Positions 35,701 to 46,774 of a stretch of DNA of 64,000 nucleotides are shown piece by piece; position 1 is the first letter of the stretch, and every line of letters begins with the position of its first letter. The stretch spans positions 62,001 to 126,000 of the forward strand of contig JASANG010002860.1 of assembly GCA_030248215.1 (NCBI GenBank), written 5' to 3'. The notes under the pieces were generated by a model, which had not been told where the DNA came from, did not search any database, and saw only the letters and a program-made list of their open reading frames with translations. A program made the position numbers and the translations under genes. The DNA comes from Enoplolaimus lenunculus (taxonomy: Eukaryota; Nematoda; Enoplea; Enoplida; Thoracostomopsidae).

Positions 35701-38700
35701 GAGTATAGCGCAACCCTTCGGGTTGGGAATATGCTTAAACTATTGACCCCTTAGTATTCGTTTCAGTTCGAACACGAGTCCTGAGTATGAAATAAAACGA
35801 AAGCCAACAATTGTGTAGATCCAACATTATGGTTGCTCTATACTTTGCTAAACCGCCGCGCGCCACCGCACGCCGGCGTGCGGTAATTTTTAATAAAATG
35901 TTTTACAACGCCGCGCGGTGGCGTGTGGCAAATTTTTTACCGTTCCGCACGGCGAGTATAGCGCAACCCTTCGGGTTGGGAATATGCTTAAACTATTGAC
36001 TCCTTAGTATTTCAAGTAGCACAGTTTCAAAATACATCCTGTCTATAAATTCGATATGAATGTTTTCGCTGGAAAGCGCGTTGGTGAAACGAAACAGACA
36101 AGAGTTCAATTGTTGATTTGAATTAAAATTTATAGTTTTATCTCGAAGACAGGGGTACTGCTAGTTGCTATGAGCGAAAATGGTAGCTGACGGGCGTCTC
36201 TAACAAAAGTATTTGGGTGGTTGCGTTAAATTTTTTATATATTCAAGCGCTGTTGCTGGCGTAGACAAAAGAAAATGTTGCGTGGAGACACAGCCTGCTA
36301 TACGCACTAGAATTATTCAACAGGTTTTTGCTTCAGAAATTTATGAAAGACGGATCCTATATGTTTGTAAAATTTTTGGAAGAAATGCCTCCCATTCCCT
36401 CTGTCTACGCTTGTATTCAAGTTTTCGGGCTCATACCTGGCTGGCTTTTGCCATCACGATTCTTCGTATAATTATTTTAGGGTCTCGCTGAACATGATTC
36501 TCTCAAGTCAGTATATTCAAACGAGAACCAGTTGTATCCTACTGGATGTACCGTATTTTTAACCGGACTTAAGCTATTCTATGGCTGCCGTGCTGAAGTT
36601 ATTTCGTATACCTCTGCTTCGAGTGTGCTCGATTTGAGTGTCGAGACGCCTGAAGAGCCTGATTTTACGTATTTATTTGACAACGAGCGGGTATGGCGAT
36701 AAGTTTTGGATACCTGTTGATTTCGGTGCAGATTGTGTTGTTGATTTTATTCTTGAGACAATTACAAATAGTGTCCAGTGATTTGTACAACTTGTTATTT
36801 AGGCATCCGTTTTCAAAAATTGAAACCGTTTCAAGTTATGATGATTTGCTTAATAGCATCAGTTATATCGAGAATCTATGAAGAGCCTTTATACAATTAG
36901 TTTCAACCTGACCAGATTTGCGTTGCACAAAAAGTACCAGCACGCATTGTGTTTTCAGCTGGTTATGTTTATCAGAGAAACGGTGCAATGTTTTGGAATA
37001 TATCGAAGTGTGAAGTTAAAAGAATTGCTAAACTTGGTCACCCTGAAACCATTTTGATAAACTTTTTTTGATTGAAAGCCAATTATCTTGGGTGTTAACC
37101 TCGCATTGGGGTTTTAAAGTTTTATGCGGCTTATTAGCTACAGGCTAATTTGCATAATAAGTTATGTCTAAATTAGGACTTTTTACGTTATTTCACTAAT
37201 AATTACAGTTACAAGCAATCTAATTTCAACACCAAAAGGTTTCTGGATGCGAGAAATCTGAATACATTATTTACAAACCTCCAAAACCGATAATTGAATA
37301 ATTAGCTAATAGTTAATTACCTCTAAAACGATAATTGAGTAGTTAGCTAAAAAGCGATAATTGAGTAGTTAGCTAAAAAACGATAATTGAGTAGATAGCT
37401 AAGCGATAATTTATTTGCATATAAGCATAATTGATAAGCCTAAATTGGGCGTTTGTACAATATCTCACTAATTATTAAATTGTCTAAAAACATTCAAAAC
37501 CGATAATCGAATAGTTTGCTAATTTGTAAATTTGCTTAATTGATAAGCCTAAATAATGGCTATTTAAATTGTTTCTAAAATTATTAGTGTTTCTGAAGGG
37601 TTTTTGAGTGCTAAGAATCCGAATAAATTGTTCACCAATTTGTAAAACCGATAAATGAATAGTTAGCTAATAACTAATTTGAATATTCGCTTAACTGCTT
37701 ACGACGTGTGTTCAAGCTTCTCGCAATACATGTAGTCCGACTACGACTGGTTAACAAGAGTATGCAACTGCGTACATTCTGTCCATAACGTGTTAATATT
37801 AACTCTTATCAAAAGTGAAGGGGTATAGCGAAAACGCATCGCGTGCTGGTGCATTATTTACCATGCAAATCCCATCTAGTTGCTCGCTGTTTTCCAAAAG
37901 AGTAATTTACACTCTTGCTTACATGATCTTGCCTTAAATTTAATTTTAATAACTATTGTTCTTTTGTTTAATGCAGAGTCTGTCGCTGAACTACTGGCCT
38001 GATCGTCAAATGGCTCAGAAGCTTGGCGTGTCACCGTATTTTTTAAGTCGTATCACTGGAACCGTATTCATGATGGATACTGCAAGTGATACAAATACAA
38101 ACAAATTTCATATCGGTTTAAATATTAAATTTGGACGTAAAAACGAAGAAGTACCCGACTACGCGAGAAAAGTCAATGGCGAATGGCAATACTCGCAACG
38201 TGTGTTTGATATTTTGTGTGAATACGGTGAAAAATTTCCAGAAATATTCAGTTACATGCATGAAATTTCGACTGGGGACGATATATTTTACGCGGATGTT
38301 GTGTTTGGGGCGTATCCAGAGCCACGCAAAAAACTTCGCGAATTATCAGATTGGATTAAAGCAAGACCGTGTCATATGGTTCGCAGGCAGACCGCCGGAA
38401 CGGAAACTGTAGATGATAATATGATTGCTGTTATTAATCAACTTGTTAACACCGCCACAGTAACAGGGGGATCTGGTGTGAAAGACGCGAATAGAGGTGA
38501 TAGGAGCGATGGTGGGAGGCAAGAGAAAGATGCCGAAATTCAGAAAACCAAATTGACACAAGTTCCAATGAAATTTGTGTACCGGCCTTGTCTGAATGTG
38601 GGGACTTCGCCACCTGATCCTGGAACGCCGTTTCGGTTATTCGATCGGGTGGTCAATGTACGTGAAGGGTGTACGGTGCCACTGGGACTTAGAGGAACTG

Positions 38701-41700
38701 TTGTCGGTATTCATCCTTCGGCTTCGGTAGCAGGCTTAAGCCAGACAAACCAGGCGAGTTTTGGTGGTCAAAAGTTGAAATCGGCTTCGGCTGCCAATTT
38801 TAATAACAGGGAAGAGATTGCAGTTGGCTCGTCTGTTTCGGATCGTGAGCCTCCTCCGGTAACTGAGTGTGATCTTGATGTGATATTTGATGTGGATTTT
38901 CGTGGTGGTCAACGAATTCGATGTCAGCGGTCCAATGGGTTTCGAGTGCCGTCATTTGCACTGCTCAATTTGACGTACGGTCGCGGGGTTGACGTTTCGA
39001 ATCCCGTCAAGTCCACCGCAAATTTGCCTGATCGGATGTTAACTGCGGACAACAAATTGTTCTGTCAGAGTGATACTAACGATTTTCAGCAATCGAGACC
39101 GTGGTTTTGTGAAGATTTGTTACGTCCTAAGGAGGGTGGGTACTGGGGTAATGCTTCGACCAGAAAGAAAACTGTGAACGATACCTTGGTTGCTGAAAAT
39201 TTTCCGAATGTTCGTATGGGTCATAATGGCGGATATCAAGCCAGTTTTAGCAATCCACGAGGTTATGTTAGATCTCAAATTGTTTCTAGAGGTTTCGACA
39301 CCGCATCGGCGAAAAACAGAACCATTCGCACAGGCAACATGCCCAGTAACCAGCCAGAGGCTGCGTATGGGTATTTCGATCCTTCAATGTTCGGCATTGC
39401 ATCAGGAACAGATGATAAAAACAGAATGGTATGCCTTAGAGCTTTGTCAGTGTTTTATATTGCTGATTTCAATTGGAAATTTCGCTAATCGTATCGACTG
39501 GGTAGCGTGTTTGCCACCGTTAAGTCGAGCTATAACACATGCTATTATTATTTTATTGCAACTGATTTTTTCAAATCATGTGCCGCCCAGTTTATACCGC
39601 TATATGACTTGTGTATAAATGTAAACAAATATCACGGTGGCAAATACCTTTCAGGACTTAACTCGCAATGATATGCCAACGGTAAGAAATGCGAGAGAAG
39701 ATTTCTGGGAGAACTTGAAAGCGCCTTCTGTTCATGCGGGTGGTTCAGTTCCTCAGTTGACTGGGTACGTGGTAACAGTAGCGTAGCGAGTCGGGATCTT
39801 CTCGTCATTAAATGCTCTGCATGTACAAAGATTGTTTGGTACATTTTGATTTAATTTGTAAACGTGTTCTTGAGTTTTATTTGCTTAAAGTGGTGGAAAG
39901 TTAATTGTGGATGGTGACCTAGTGTGGTAGCTCAGATGTACGGTGGATTCCCCGCAATAAGTAAACCACAGTAGTGTGAAAATGTTTCAGGGAGCGCCAT
40001 CAGTATCAAAATGGCAGTATTGGTATGCCACCTAATGATCGAAATGTTGGTAATATACAGCAACCACCAGTAACTACAAGCAATCGGCACATGAATAGCA
40101 AACACAACAACAGTAATAATAATCCAGAACTTCATAATGAATTTACTCGACTAATGATAGGTGTAGGCCAGGGAATGGCAAATGGACTTTTCAACGCTAG
40201 CTCTGGCTCAGTTACCGAAGCGCCATCAACGTTGTGGCAACCTCAGCATGGTGGACTGGTACCCCCCTTCTTTAGTCAACCACCTCCTCAGCCTCGCCGT
40301 GAGAAGCCGCCTCCCTTACCGATAGAGGCGTGCAGTGATTGGCTAGCTAGTTTTGACGCCGGAATTCGTGAATTTAATGAACGCAATCGGCAACATAAAG
40401 GACCGGCTGGCCAAGAAGCTAGTGATGGAAAAGACAAAGGTGGGCGTTGTATTAGTTAAATAAAATCAGTGCATTAGGTTTTCCGAATTGGATTTGAATT
40501 TTGCACTGTGAAAGATTTTGTTGCATCGAGGTTTTGAATTTCGCTGTTGCGTAGCGCGTTTTTACTCTTGTTTACAAGACGGAATTGCAGCTGCTAAGTA
40601 TTAAATACAGTTGTTTCGGACATTGTTTGCTTATGATGGTTGTATATCAGTTATGATTCATTTGGATTGTTTTGCGTTACGAATTATAATTAAGCAAATC
40701 TTGATAAACTGTACTTAATGTTTCGGTGAATGAAATGTTGTTAGTTATGAATGCAGTAAGGCTTTGCCATTTAGATATTGACAAATTTCCTTCCTGCAGT
40801 CTTGACGCATGTACTACATACATACGTTTTATATTTTATATTATTTGTGAATATTTTGTGGTTTTGACTTCAATTATAATTTTTTATATTCAAGGCAAAT
40901 CATTAATGCAGCAGTTATTGACCGGTGGTTGCGAGCCGGGAAACAATTACGTTACACCGCCTGCAATGCCTTTACGTAGCAATCATCCAGATCCCAATGA
41001 TAGCATTCTTCCTGTCGATAACGATTTAAATCGTTTGTTTCGAAATCATATAACACCAGGAGCGAATCGCGAGCTCACTCATACCAACACAATATCTCAT
41101 CCCCCACCCCACCCAACAGGTTTAATTGCTCCACCGTCTGTTGGCATACCTGCTCCAGCCCCTGTTGCTCAGCAGCATCATATTGGACCTGCGTCTAGCC
41201 AAGTAAGCTGTAATTGATATTAAATTAGACATCAGTTTCGGAGTGATTCTGGAGGAAAGGAAGCTGATTGTGTGATTTTGTAGTCATATCCTTTGTATTA
41301 GCATCGCTGTTTATTATGGACACAACCCTAAATTAGCCATTAGAACCGGGATGGGAAATTTTCTTAAACGTCAGTGTCACATAGTCGATTTGAATATCTG
41401 CGTTGCAACCGTGGTTGATCTGTCTGAAATTATTCGTTATTCGATTTCGCCAAATCTGAATAAGGAAGAAATGCTATATTTCTTGTCCATATTTGATCGA
41501 AGTTTGCTTAATCGAATGAGATTGTGCAGGTTCAATCACCCATTTGTTTTCATACATTTTTTATATTTAGATCCCTACTCAGTTATTTTATGCTGCAAAA
41601 TTCTGAGCGGATGAAAAATTCCAATTGCTATTGCTTTTTGGCTGGTAATAATTTATTTTGGTGCTATTTTAGCAAGACGGAACTCAAGTTCTCAAATCGA

Positions 41701-44047
41701 TACTCAATATTAACGGTGAACGGACTAACGAAGGTGTGGTTTTGCTTTATAATGGTTAAGCTTCTTCTGTGTTATTTTTTAACTCGGATGAGTGTGTATA
41801 GAGATTTTTATTTCGTCAATATGAAATTTGATTTTAGTATATGCAAGATTACTAATACACTGTGGACTACATTAACGTTTTAGCTATTGCTGATTTGTGT
41901 AAAATTTATCCTATAGATTTTTTGAGGTATGTTGTCAGATGCCAATGATGTGACCTGAACTACATTCACTTGTTAGATATACCTTATACAGATGAAATAT
42001 ATCGGTTGGGAAATACGGTTTCGCGACGTATTCATATAAGCGGACTGGTAATCCGCACGTCGTGAGTTCGAGCCCAGTCGCATCTGTAGTATAATTTTGG
42101 TGAAAGACTCCATATAGTACTGCTTAATTTATAATATCCCATGGCTTTTAATGAACGTCCTCACATAGCAATGTCTTGAGCAATATTCACTTAGCTGTAA
42201 CTTATGTGTATAATATACAATATATGTATTGTTTTTAAGGTACATCATCACATAGCAATGTCTCAAAAGTGCAACAATTGAAAAAACACTGTCGTTTATC
42301 TGGCCTTCAGAGTCCCACAATTACGACAACTGAAATTGACGAGGTTTGCTTACTTTAGGTGTCTCGTACAAGTTTGAAATATTTCGGAACCTGTAAATAA
42401 GCTACTGGTGCCAACTGGACACAAACATGTCACAAAAATTTCAGAAGTTTAAACGGCAGTAATTTAAAATTGTGACCCGGTGCATGCAAGTTGTAATATG
42501 GTACAACATGCATGTTGACATTGACAAATTTGGCAATATTTGAAAAAGTTTAGGATGATAGAAAGTTGGACTCTGTTGAAGATTAAAGTTTGTGGTCCGA
42601 TTAATATGGCTGCGGTTGCATGGAAAGCAGCAGTACTGTGTTGCAAAATTGTTTGCGAGGAGAATTATTTTGTGCTAGAGATAGCTTACAGGCATGAACA
42701 AAATATGATGTGCTAAGGGATTGTGTATTTCTTGTATTTAGTATTTTGTTGAAAATATTAATTTTTGTTTACGCTATTAGCTTTATTTTTTAGGGTTATT
42801 ATGTGGCAACTGTCGAAATCGGATCCGTTGTATTCCGTGGTAGCCCGGAACGCAACCCATCGACATCAGTAGAAAATGCTGCAATTATTGCTTTGATGAA
42901 TTTAGCACCGGTATGTTATAGAGATAAACCAGGATTACATCATTTTCATGTCAATTTGTATAAACTGTAAACTTGCAATAATTCTTTAGCATTAATTGAT
43001 GCATGTCGTGGTGGATTTAAATTTTAATTGCGAAATTATAATATATGTTGCTAATTAATGCGCTTTTGTTTGGGGTCTGAAATCTTACTTAAGTTATTCA
43101 ATGCTTAGGCATGTTTTATTTGGTACTTTCATTAGCGTACAATTTGGTTAGCTTGAACTGAGGGTTGGGTATGAGTGCTGTACGTTAAACAATACACTGT
43201 GTCTGGCTTATAGCACCTTGTACAACCCACAGCAGCTCAAGTTGAAACAGCACAACGGTTGGCTGCGTACAGGAACCCGAATAAAGACTCGACGTGTTTT
43301 GTGCCACTTCAGGTAATTGCTAAGGCACGCTCTGCAGTTGTAATGATATGTTCTCCATAATAATAATTCTTTAGTTGGCAGGAACTGTAACTAAGCAATT
43401 TTATTTGAAAAATAGCACATATCGAAACGAAAATGCCGATTAGAAGGTAGATTTCGATGGTGAAACGGAATTTGTACTATAAAAATTGTCTTTCAAAACG
43501 ATATCTGTAGTATGTAGTTGCTATTGTTTTGTTGTTAATATAGGTCGATACGATACTTTGTATTTAGATGATGTTCAGCCACCTAAATTGCATTCATGTG
43601 GAAATATATCGTTGAAATTTGTGCATTATATAGGTGACAAAGAAATCGAGTCATACTAACAAACCTGATGTCAACACAGTTACTGGGAATTATGTCGAAG
43701 ATAGTACGGCACAACCTTTTGCAATACTCAATGATCAGAGCTTCGCTGAAAATATAGATTTTGGAAGCACTATTCCAACAACTCCAAAAGACAGCTGGCT
43801 TAATACCGGAACCAAATTGGCTGACTTAACCGACTCGCTAGAACAACAAAATTCTGCTCGTTTGGCTAGCGTCTGTGATCAGTTGGGACCTGGAGTCAGT
43901 AAACAGATGGACGTAAATTTTGCAAGCGGTGATCAAAAGCTGAACACACCTAGTAGCGGAAATAGGCAATTTGCGAAAAAACCACTCTCTTCGGGACGGA
44001 CTGCAAAGCAAAAATCGCGGTTGGCTTGTAAATTTGATAATAATTAA
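20737..44047 (+). CDS. XRN1: 5'-3' exoribonuclease 1 (XRN1/Pacman), 33 exons, 1992 aa
   Basis: XRN1 degrades decapped, 5'-monophosphate RNA in the cytoplasm. Exons: 20737-20811, 22224-22355, 22542-22642, 22854-22951, 23276-23385, 23778-23888, 24933-25015, 25267-25348, 25581-25749, 26235-26302, 26688-26822, 27146-27290, 27640-27796, 28069-28158, 28385-28541, 28887-29006, 29202-29371, 30164-30290, 30544-30639, 33562-33665, 34528-34626, 34691-34755, 34985-35163, 36481-36690, 37977-39428, 39655-39764, 39991-40439, 40895-41202, 41673-41715, 42240-42343, 42794-42910, 43214-43312, 43634-44047. All phases agree (5979 nt). The start [10 protein letters not shown] is the family's. Mg-binding acids D35, D86, E176, E178, D206, D208 and D290 are present, as are H41 and the 5'-phosphate pocket K93, Q97, R100, R101. 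The SH3-like [12 protein letters not shown] lies near residue 1180; the tail keeps FVPLQVTKK. Longer than human (1706 aa). Least certain: the acceptors of exons 22 and 23. Confidence 0.96.
21413..21766. mobile_element. CAGGG-terminated hAT-like MITE in XRN1 intron 1
   Basis: 354 bp from CAGGGCGCAATCGGAA to GCTTTGCACCCCG with GATTCCGATT hexamer repeats. Flanks CACTAACT and CTTTAACT agree at 6 of 8 bases, consistent with an aged 8-bp target duplication. A second, partial element with GGTTCCGTTTCCGG follows at about 21780-22024. Confidence 0.75.
24108..24369. mobile_element. hAT-like MITE with perfect 8-bp target duplication, XRN1 intron 6
   Basis: 262 bp with termini CAGGGTGGCACCGAATCC and TTGCCACCCTG. 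Both flanks are TTGTAAAG (24100-24107 and 24370-24377). CAGGG ends and an 8-bp duplication are hallmarks of hAT elements. It carries no transposase ORF. Confidence 0.88.
24487..24776. mobile_element. second hAT-like MITE in XRN1 intron 6
   Basis: 290 bp from CAGGATTCCTCCGGAATTCC to TCCTGTTTGAACCTTG. Flanks CCTGTTAG and TCTGTTAG match at 7 of 8 positions. It is closest in content to the GGAACAGGAATT remnants in Neuralized intron 1 and RPL12 intron 2. Confidence 0.75.
29575..29799. mobile_element. GGGTTGCGC-terminated MITE, medium form, XRN1 intron 17
   Basis: 225 bp from TAAGGGTTGCGCTGTACT to GAGTATAGCGCAACCCTAA. The interior has a few units of the GACGGACGGCGCCG type seen in large number at 63.0-63.65 kb, so it looks like an early stage of that minisatellite. 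Confidence 0.75.
30933..32552. repeat. 78-bp perfect inverted repeat (foldback arms)
   Basis: Positions 30933-31010 (starting ATGCGTCATCC, ending GAAAAACGC) are the exact reverse complement of 32475-32552. About 1.46 kb lies between them, with many CAATTTCCCAC-type motifs. Identity over the whole 78 bp points to a recent or gene-converted structure. Confidence 0.9.
31365..31572. repeat. direct repeats within the 1.98-kb element
   Basis: The motif ATGGGCCNCCCAAGTCGCAAGG followed by TTGAAATTGTGCGA and GTGATGGGCCTCCTAAG occurs twice, beginning near 31379 and 31489, about 110 bp apart. It encodes nothing recognisable. Confidence 0.75.
32805..33142. mobile_element. CAGGG-terminated hAT-like MITE in XRN1 intron 19
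   Basis: 338 bp from CAGGGTGCAGGGCGGAACTG to GTTCCGGTTGCACCCTG. Flanks CTCAGTAT and CTCATTAT match at 7 of 8. It lies 13 bp from the target duplication of the 1.98-kb element, so this intron was hit at least twice. Confidence 0.82.
33307..33484. mobile_element. GGATTGCGCTATA-terminated MITE in XRN1 intron 19
   Basis: From TAAGGATTGCGCTATACG to GCAGAGCGCTGCCCTAA, with GACGCACGGTGACGG and GGCGCCG units inside. It is a diverged, short-array member of the family at 8979-9125, 29575-29799 and the minisatellite at 63 kb. Just before it, a 30-bp segment (GACGTCAGCGTAG) is tandemly repeated. Confidence 0.65.
35506..36011. repeat. two near-identical 253-bp tandem copies in XRN1 intron 23
   Basis: Copy 1 is about 35506-35758 and copy 2 about 35759-36011. 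Only isolated base differences are seen (for example GCCAGC against GCCAAC). Each unit contains a GGTTGCTCTATACT/AGTATAGCGCAACC-bounded MITE with a CGCACGCCGGCGTGCG palindrome. The identical 62-codon ORFs inside are repeat by-products and not genes. Confidence 0.9.
37327..37405. repeat. short tandem repeat in XRN1 intron 24
   Basis: About three copies of a 24-26 bp unit, CGATAATTGAGTAGTTAGCTAAAAA, lie in a row. Weaker copies extend from about 37285 to 37680 (CCGATAATTGAATAATTAGC, CCGATAAATGAATAGTTAGC), suggesting an older, larger repeat array. Confidence 0.8.
42023..42083 (+). pseudogene. tRNA-Thr(GGT)-like fragment in XRN1 intron 29
   Basis: The anticodon arm GCGGA-CTGGTAA-TCCGC is perfectly paired and presents GGT. 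GAGTTCGAGCC resembles a B box, and GCGAC/GTCGC can close an acceptor stem. The D arm is missing or degenerate and the T stem is poorly paired, so this is a decayed tRNA or a SINE fragment. Confidence 0.45.
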
Positions 44048-44322
44048 TAGGGATTCTGGCGGTAAAAGATGAATTCGTACTAGCCTGCGAGGTGGTGCTT
44101 AGACACAGTACCAGGTATTAATTTTCTAGCTGGAGCAGTGACTTAATTGATTTTATTCGCGGTTTTCGGGCTAGTATTGCCTGCTTCGTATGCCGCAGTT
44201 ACTATACATAGGCACCAGATATCTGGATGTGAAAAATATCCGGATATGTATCCGAAAAGAAATGCGTGTCCGGAGAAAGATATGCTAGGGCTGATAAAAA
44301 GAAATTGTGTATTCAAATCTAA

Positions 44323-44328
44323 AATAAA
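44323..44328 (+). other. candidate XRN1 polyadenylation signal
   Basis: AATAAA lies about 275 nt after the XRN1 stop codon, the first canonical signal seen downstream on this strand. Its use is inferred. Confidence 0.5.
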
Positions 44329-44982
44329 ATATTGACGCACATTCCTGCATAATTCCATGGTGATTTAAAATTTTGATTTCTTAAAACATGCCAAAATTTA
44401 AACCTTCAAGTTTAGCTTGATATTTATCTGAATAATGACTTCGTATTTTTAAATTATCTCAAAACCAACCCAGTGAACTAAATTTATAACTTTGCAAGAA
44501 ACAAAATCTACTATCTCAGGTGGCCAACGCAAGTATTTATTAGTCAGTGTAGCAATCGTCTAAACCAAATACCCAGCACTATTGAAGCAGTTGCATAATA
44601 TATAAATTTAATTTCGAAATATCCGGATATATGGATAAATATCCGGCAAAAATTGCCGGATATAAAAAATATTTCATGCCCATCACTAACAGTTACATTA
44701 TTGTTAATGGCAGGGGTCGCAACTAGTGAGGTCGTTTAAGAATGGCACATGTACTGTTATAGTTGGATCAGCGGGGTTCACCTTTTGATGTTCTTGTAAG
44801 TGAAATGTGGTATGTTCGTTTTAAATGGCGGCGGAGTATACAATGAAATTAAAGTCAATTGTTAAACACGGTACAGGAAACTGATGTGTGTCTTTAGCAT
44901 TTTGGCGTTGGTTTTAGAATGTTGGCATCTGATCAGAGGTTGAGGTTCTGTACTGTAATCTAACAGGTTTGCGTTTGCTATG

Positions 44983-45152
44983 TTGGCCAATGAAAAGAAC
45001 AGGGGCGGAACAGTATTTAAGTATATTCCTAAGGATGAGCCTATTCCTAAACGTAAGCAAAAAAGTTAGTCTAAAGCTTCAACTGACTGTATTACAGCCC
45101 CGCCGGAAATTGTCTGGCCCTGTTCTATACATGGGCCACTGGCCAATATATA
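44983..45152. mobile_element. TGGCCAAT-terminated MITE with CCTAAG units
   Basis: The left end reads TTGGCCAATGAAAAGAACAG and GGGCGGAACAG; the right end reads CTGTTCTATACATGGGCC in inverse orientation, with a few AAGCCTA-like units between. Same family as 8415-8668. Confidence 0.6.
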
Positions 45153-46299
45153 ATTGGTAATCGTAATATAATATGTATGGGAACCGCCACTGTTTCATAA
45201 CATTCATTCTTAATCGAATTTGCTGAAAAGCTCAGCGAAAGCCATGTTAAGGTTGATGTACATACAAATCAAACACCTGTAAACTTAAGGCTGGAACATT
45301 GATATCGTCATGCCTTCATTTGAATTATGTTTCATGCCGGAAACCACCGATTTGATAGAACTGTAGTATTATTAAATGGCACCATAAACGATGTTTTGCA
45401 ATTGTGTTCTTTAAATAATTGTTCAAGTTTGATTTGAGAGAACCATTTTGTGTTGCAAGTACAGGTTCGGAGTAGCCACTCCCCATACCCCCTTTGGGGA
45501 CCCCACCAACAAGATTTGAAAAATACGCAATTAGAAAAATATTTTGATCATCGCTAGTGGCCACTACTTGGAATATTGTAGGGCACCCAAGCCTGCTCCG
45601 GTACTGTCAAACTATGGAAAGTATTTTTTGAGAACAGACGTCTTCCGTCACAAATGAAGTTTTAGATCGCCTATATGTACTATGGAGGAAGTAAAATGCA
45701 GTGTTGTTACTTCTGGGCGATATTGGAATAATCGTTGCTTTTGACTGTCAGGCCCGTAGCCACCATAGGGGCCAGGGGTGCTCTAGCCCTTCTGGAAAAT
45801 TTCGGCTTCCCTAGAAAATTTTAGACCTTGCTTGTGAAGCTATCAAACACAAATATATTCCTCTCCTGGAAAATATTTAAGCCCCCCCTGCATGCTGAGC
45901 TGACCACGTGTCTTTTGACTCTCCTACCGAAATAAAACCGTTTGTTGCAACTGCGTTCACTGCAAACAATAGTATTCTCTCTCATTAAAACCTCTAGGTC
46001 AAACCCGGCGAAAAATACAATAGGTACATGACCCGATAGAAAAACGTGCGGACTTTCTCTACAGCTATTAAAATAGAAGCGTCAATTTTTTTTACGAAAA
46101 GTAGAAGATACTTTCAATTAAAATAGCTGTTCTTCAATAATGTCAAAAATTCTGAAATCGGTACCCCGAGAACAAATTACTTCTAAAAGAGACTGCCTCA
46201 AGGCGGTCTCCAAAATAACATATATTCTCTGGTAATCAGCATATCTGTCGCTTAGATAAAACTTAAAAAAGACATATTTCATGTAAAATTAGTTTGGGC

Positions 46300-46492
46300 C
46301 AATATTAGCTTACGAGGCGTCAAGGTTTCCGGGGGTCTGTAAAAAGAGTAGGTTTAGAATTTACATTACATTTTTTGCATATGCTTAAGGCTTATGAAAC
46401 ATTTTTGCTACGTTTAGGCTTAGGTTTAGGCTTATGAATACGCTTAATCTACTGTTACGCCCTGAAAGGTAACATTAGCCGTGCATTGTTAA
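46300..46492. mobile_element. TGGCCAAT-terminated MITE, TTAGGC strand
   Basis: From TTGGGCCAATATTAGC to CCTGAAAGGTAACATTAGCC, with GCTTAGGCTTAGGTTTAGGC inside. Same family as 53707-53882 and 59016-59154, which share the segment TAGAAT.TA.ATTACATTTTTTGC next to the hexamer tract. Confidence 0.6.
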
Positions 46493-46774
46493 CTCCTACT
46501 GAAAACTGCATTGCCCCTAGATACCTATAGTATTGAATAGTGACGTAGCTAGTGCTTTTGTAAATTTCGCAATGAGTTTCAGTGAAAATTTGATGTGAAT
46601 GGTGGCTCCGGTATTTAACGTGTTGATGTTGTACGATCAGGAACCTTAGGTCTTTTTAACTGAACAGATGGAAAAAGCGGGTTACGGGTTGTGGGTGTAC
46701 ACGGTTTAGCTTGTGTATTGTCAGTCTAGGTAGGAACTGGGACTTCAGACCTCTGTACTAAGCAGCTGGAAAAG

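Noticed and set aside
35558-35999. Two identical 62-codon ORFs
   Set aside because: They lie within a tandemly duplicated MITE inside an XRN1 intron and owe their identity to the duplication.
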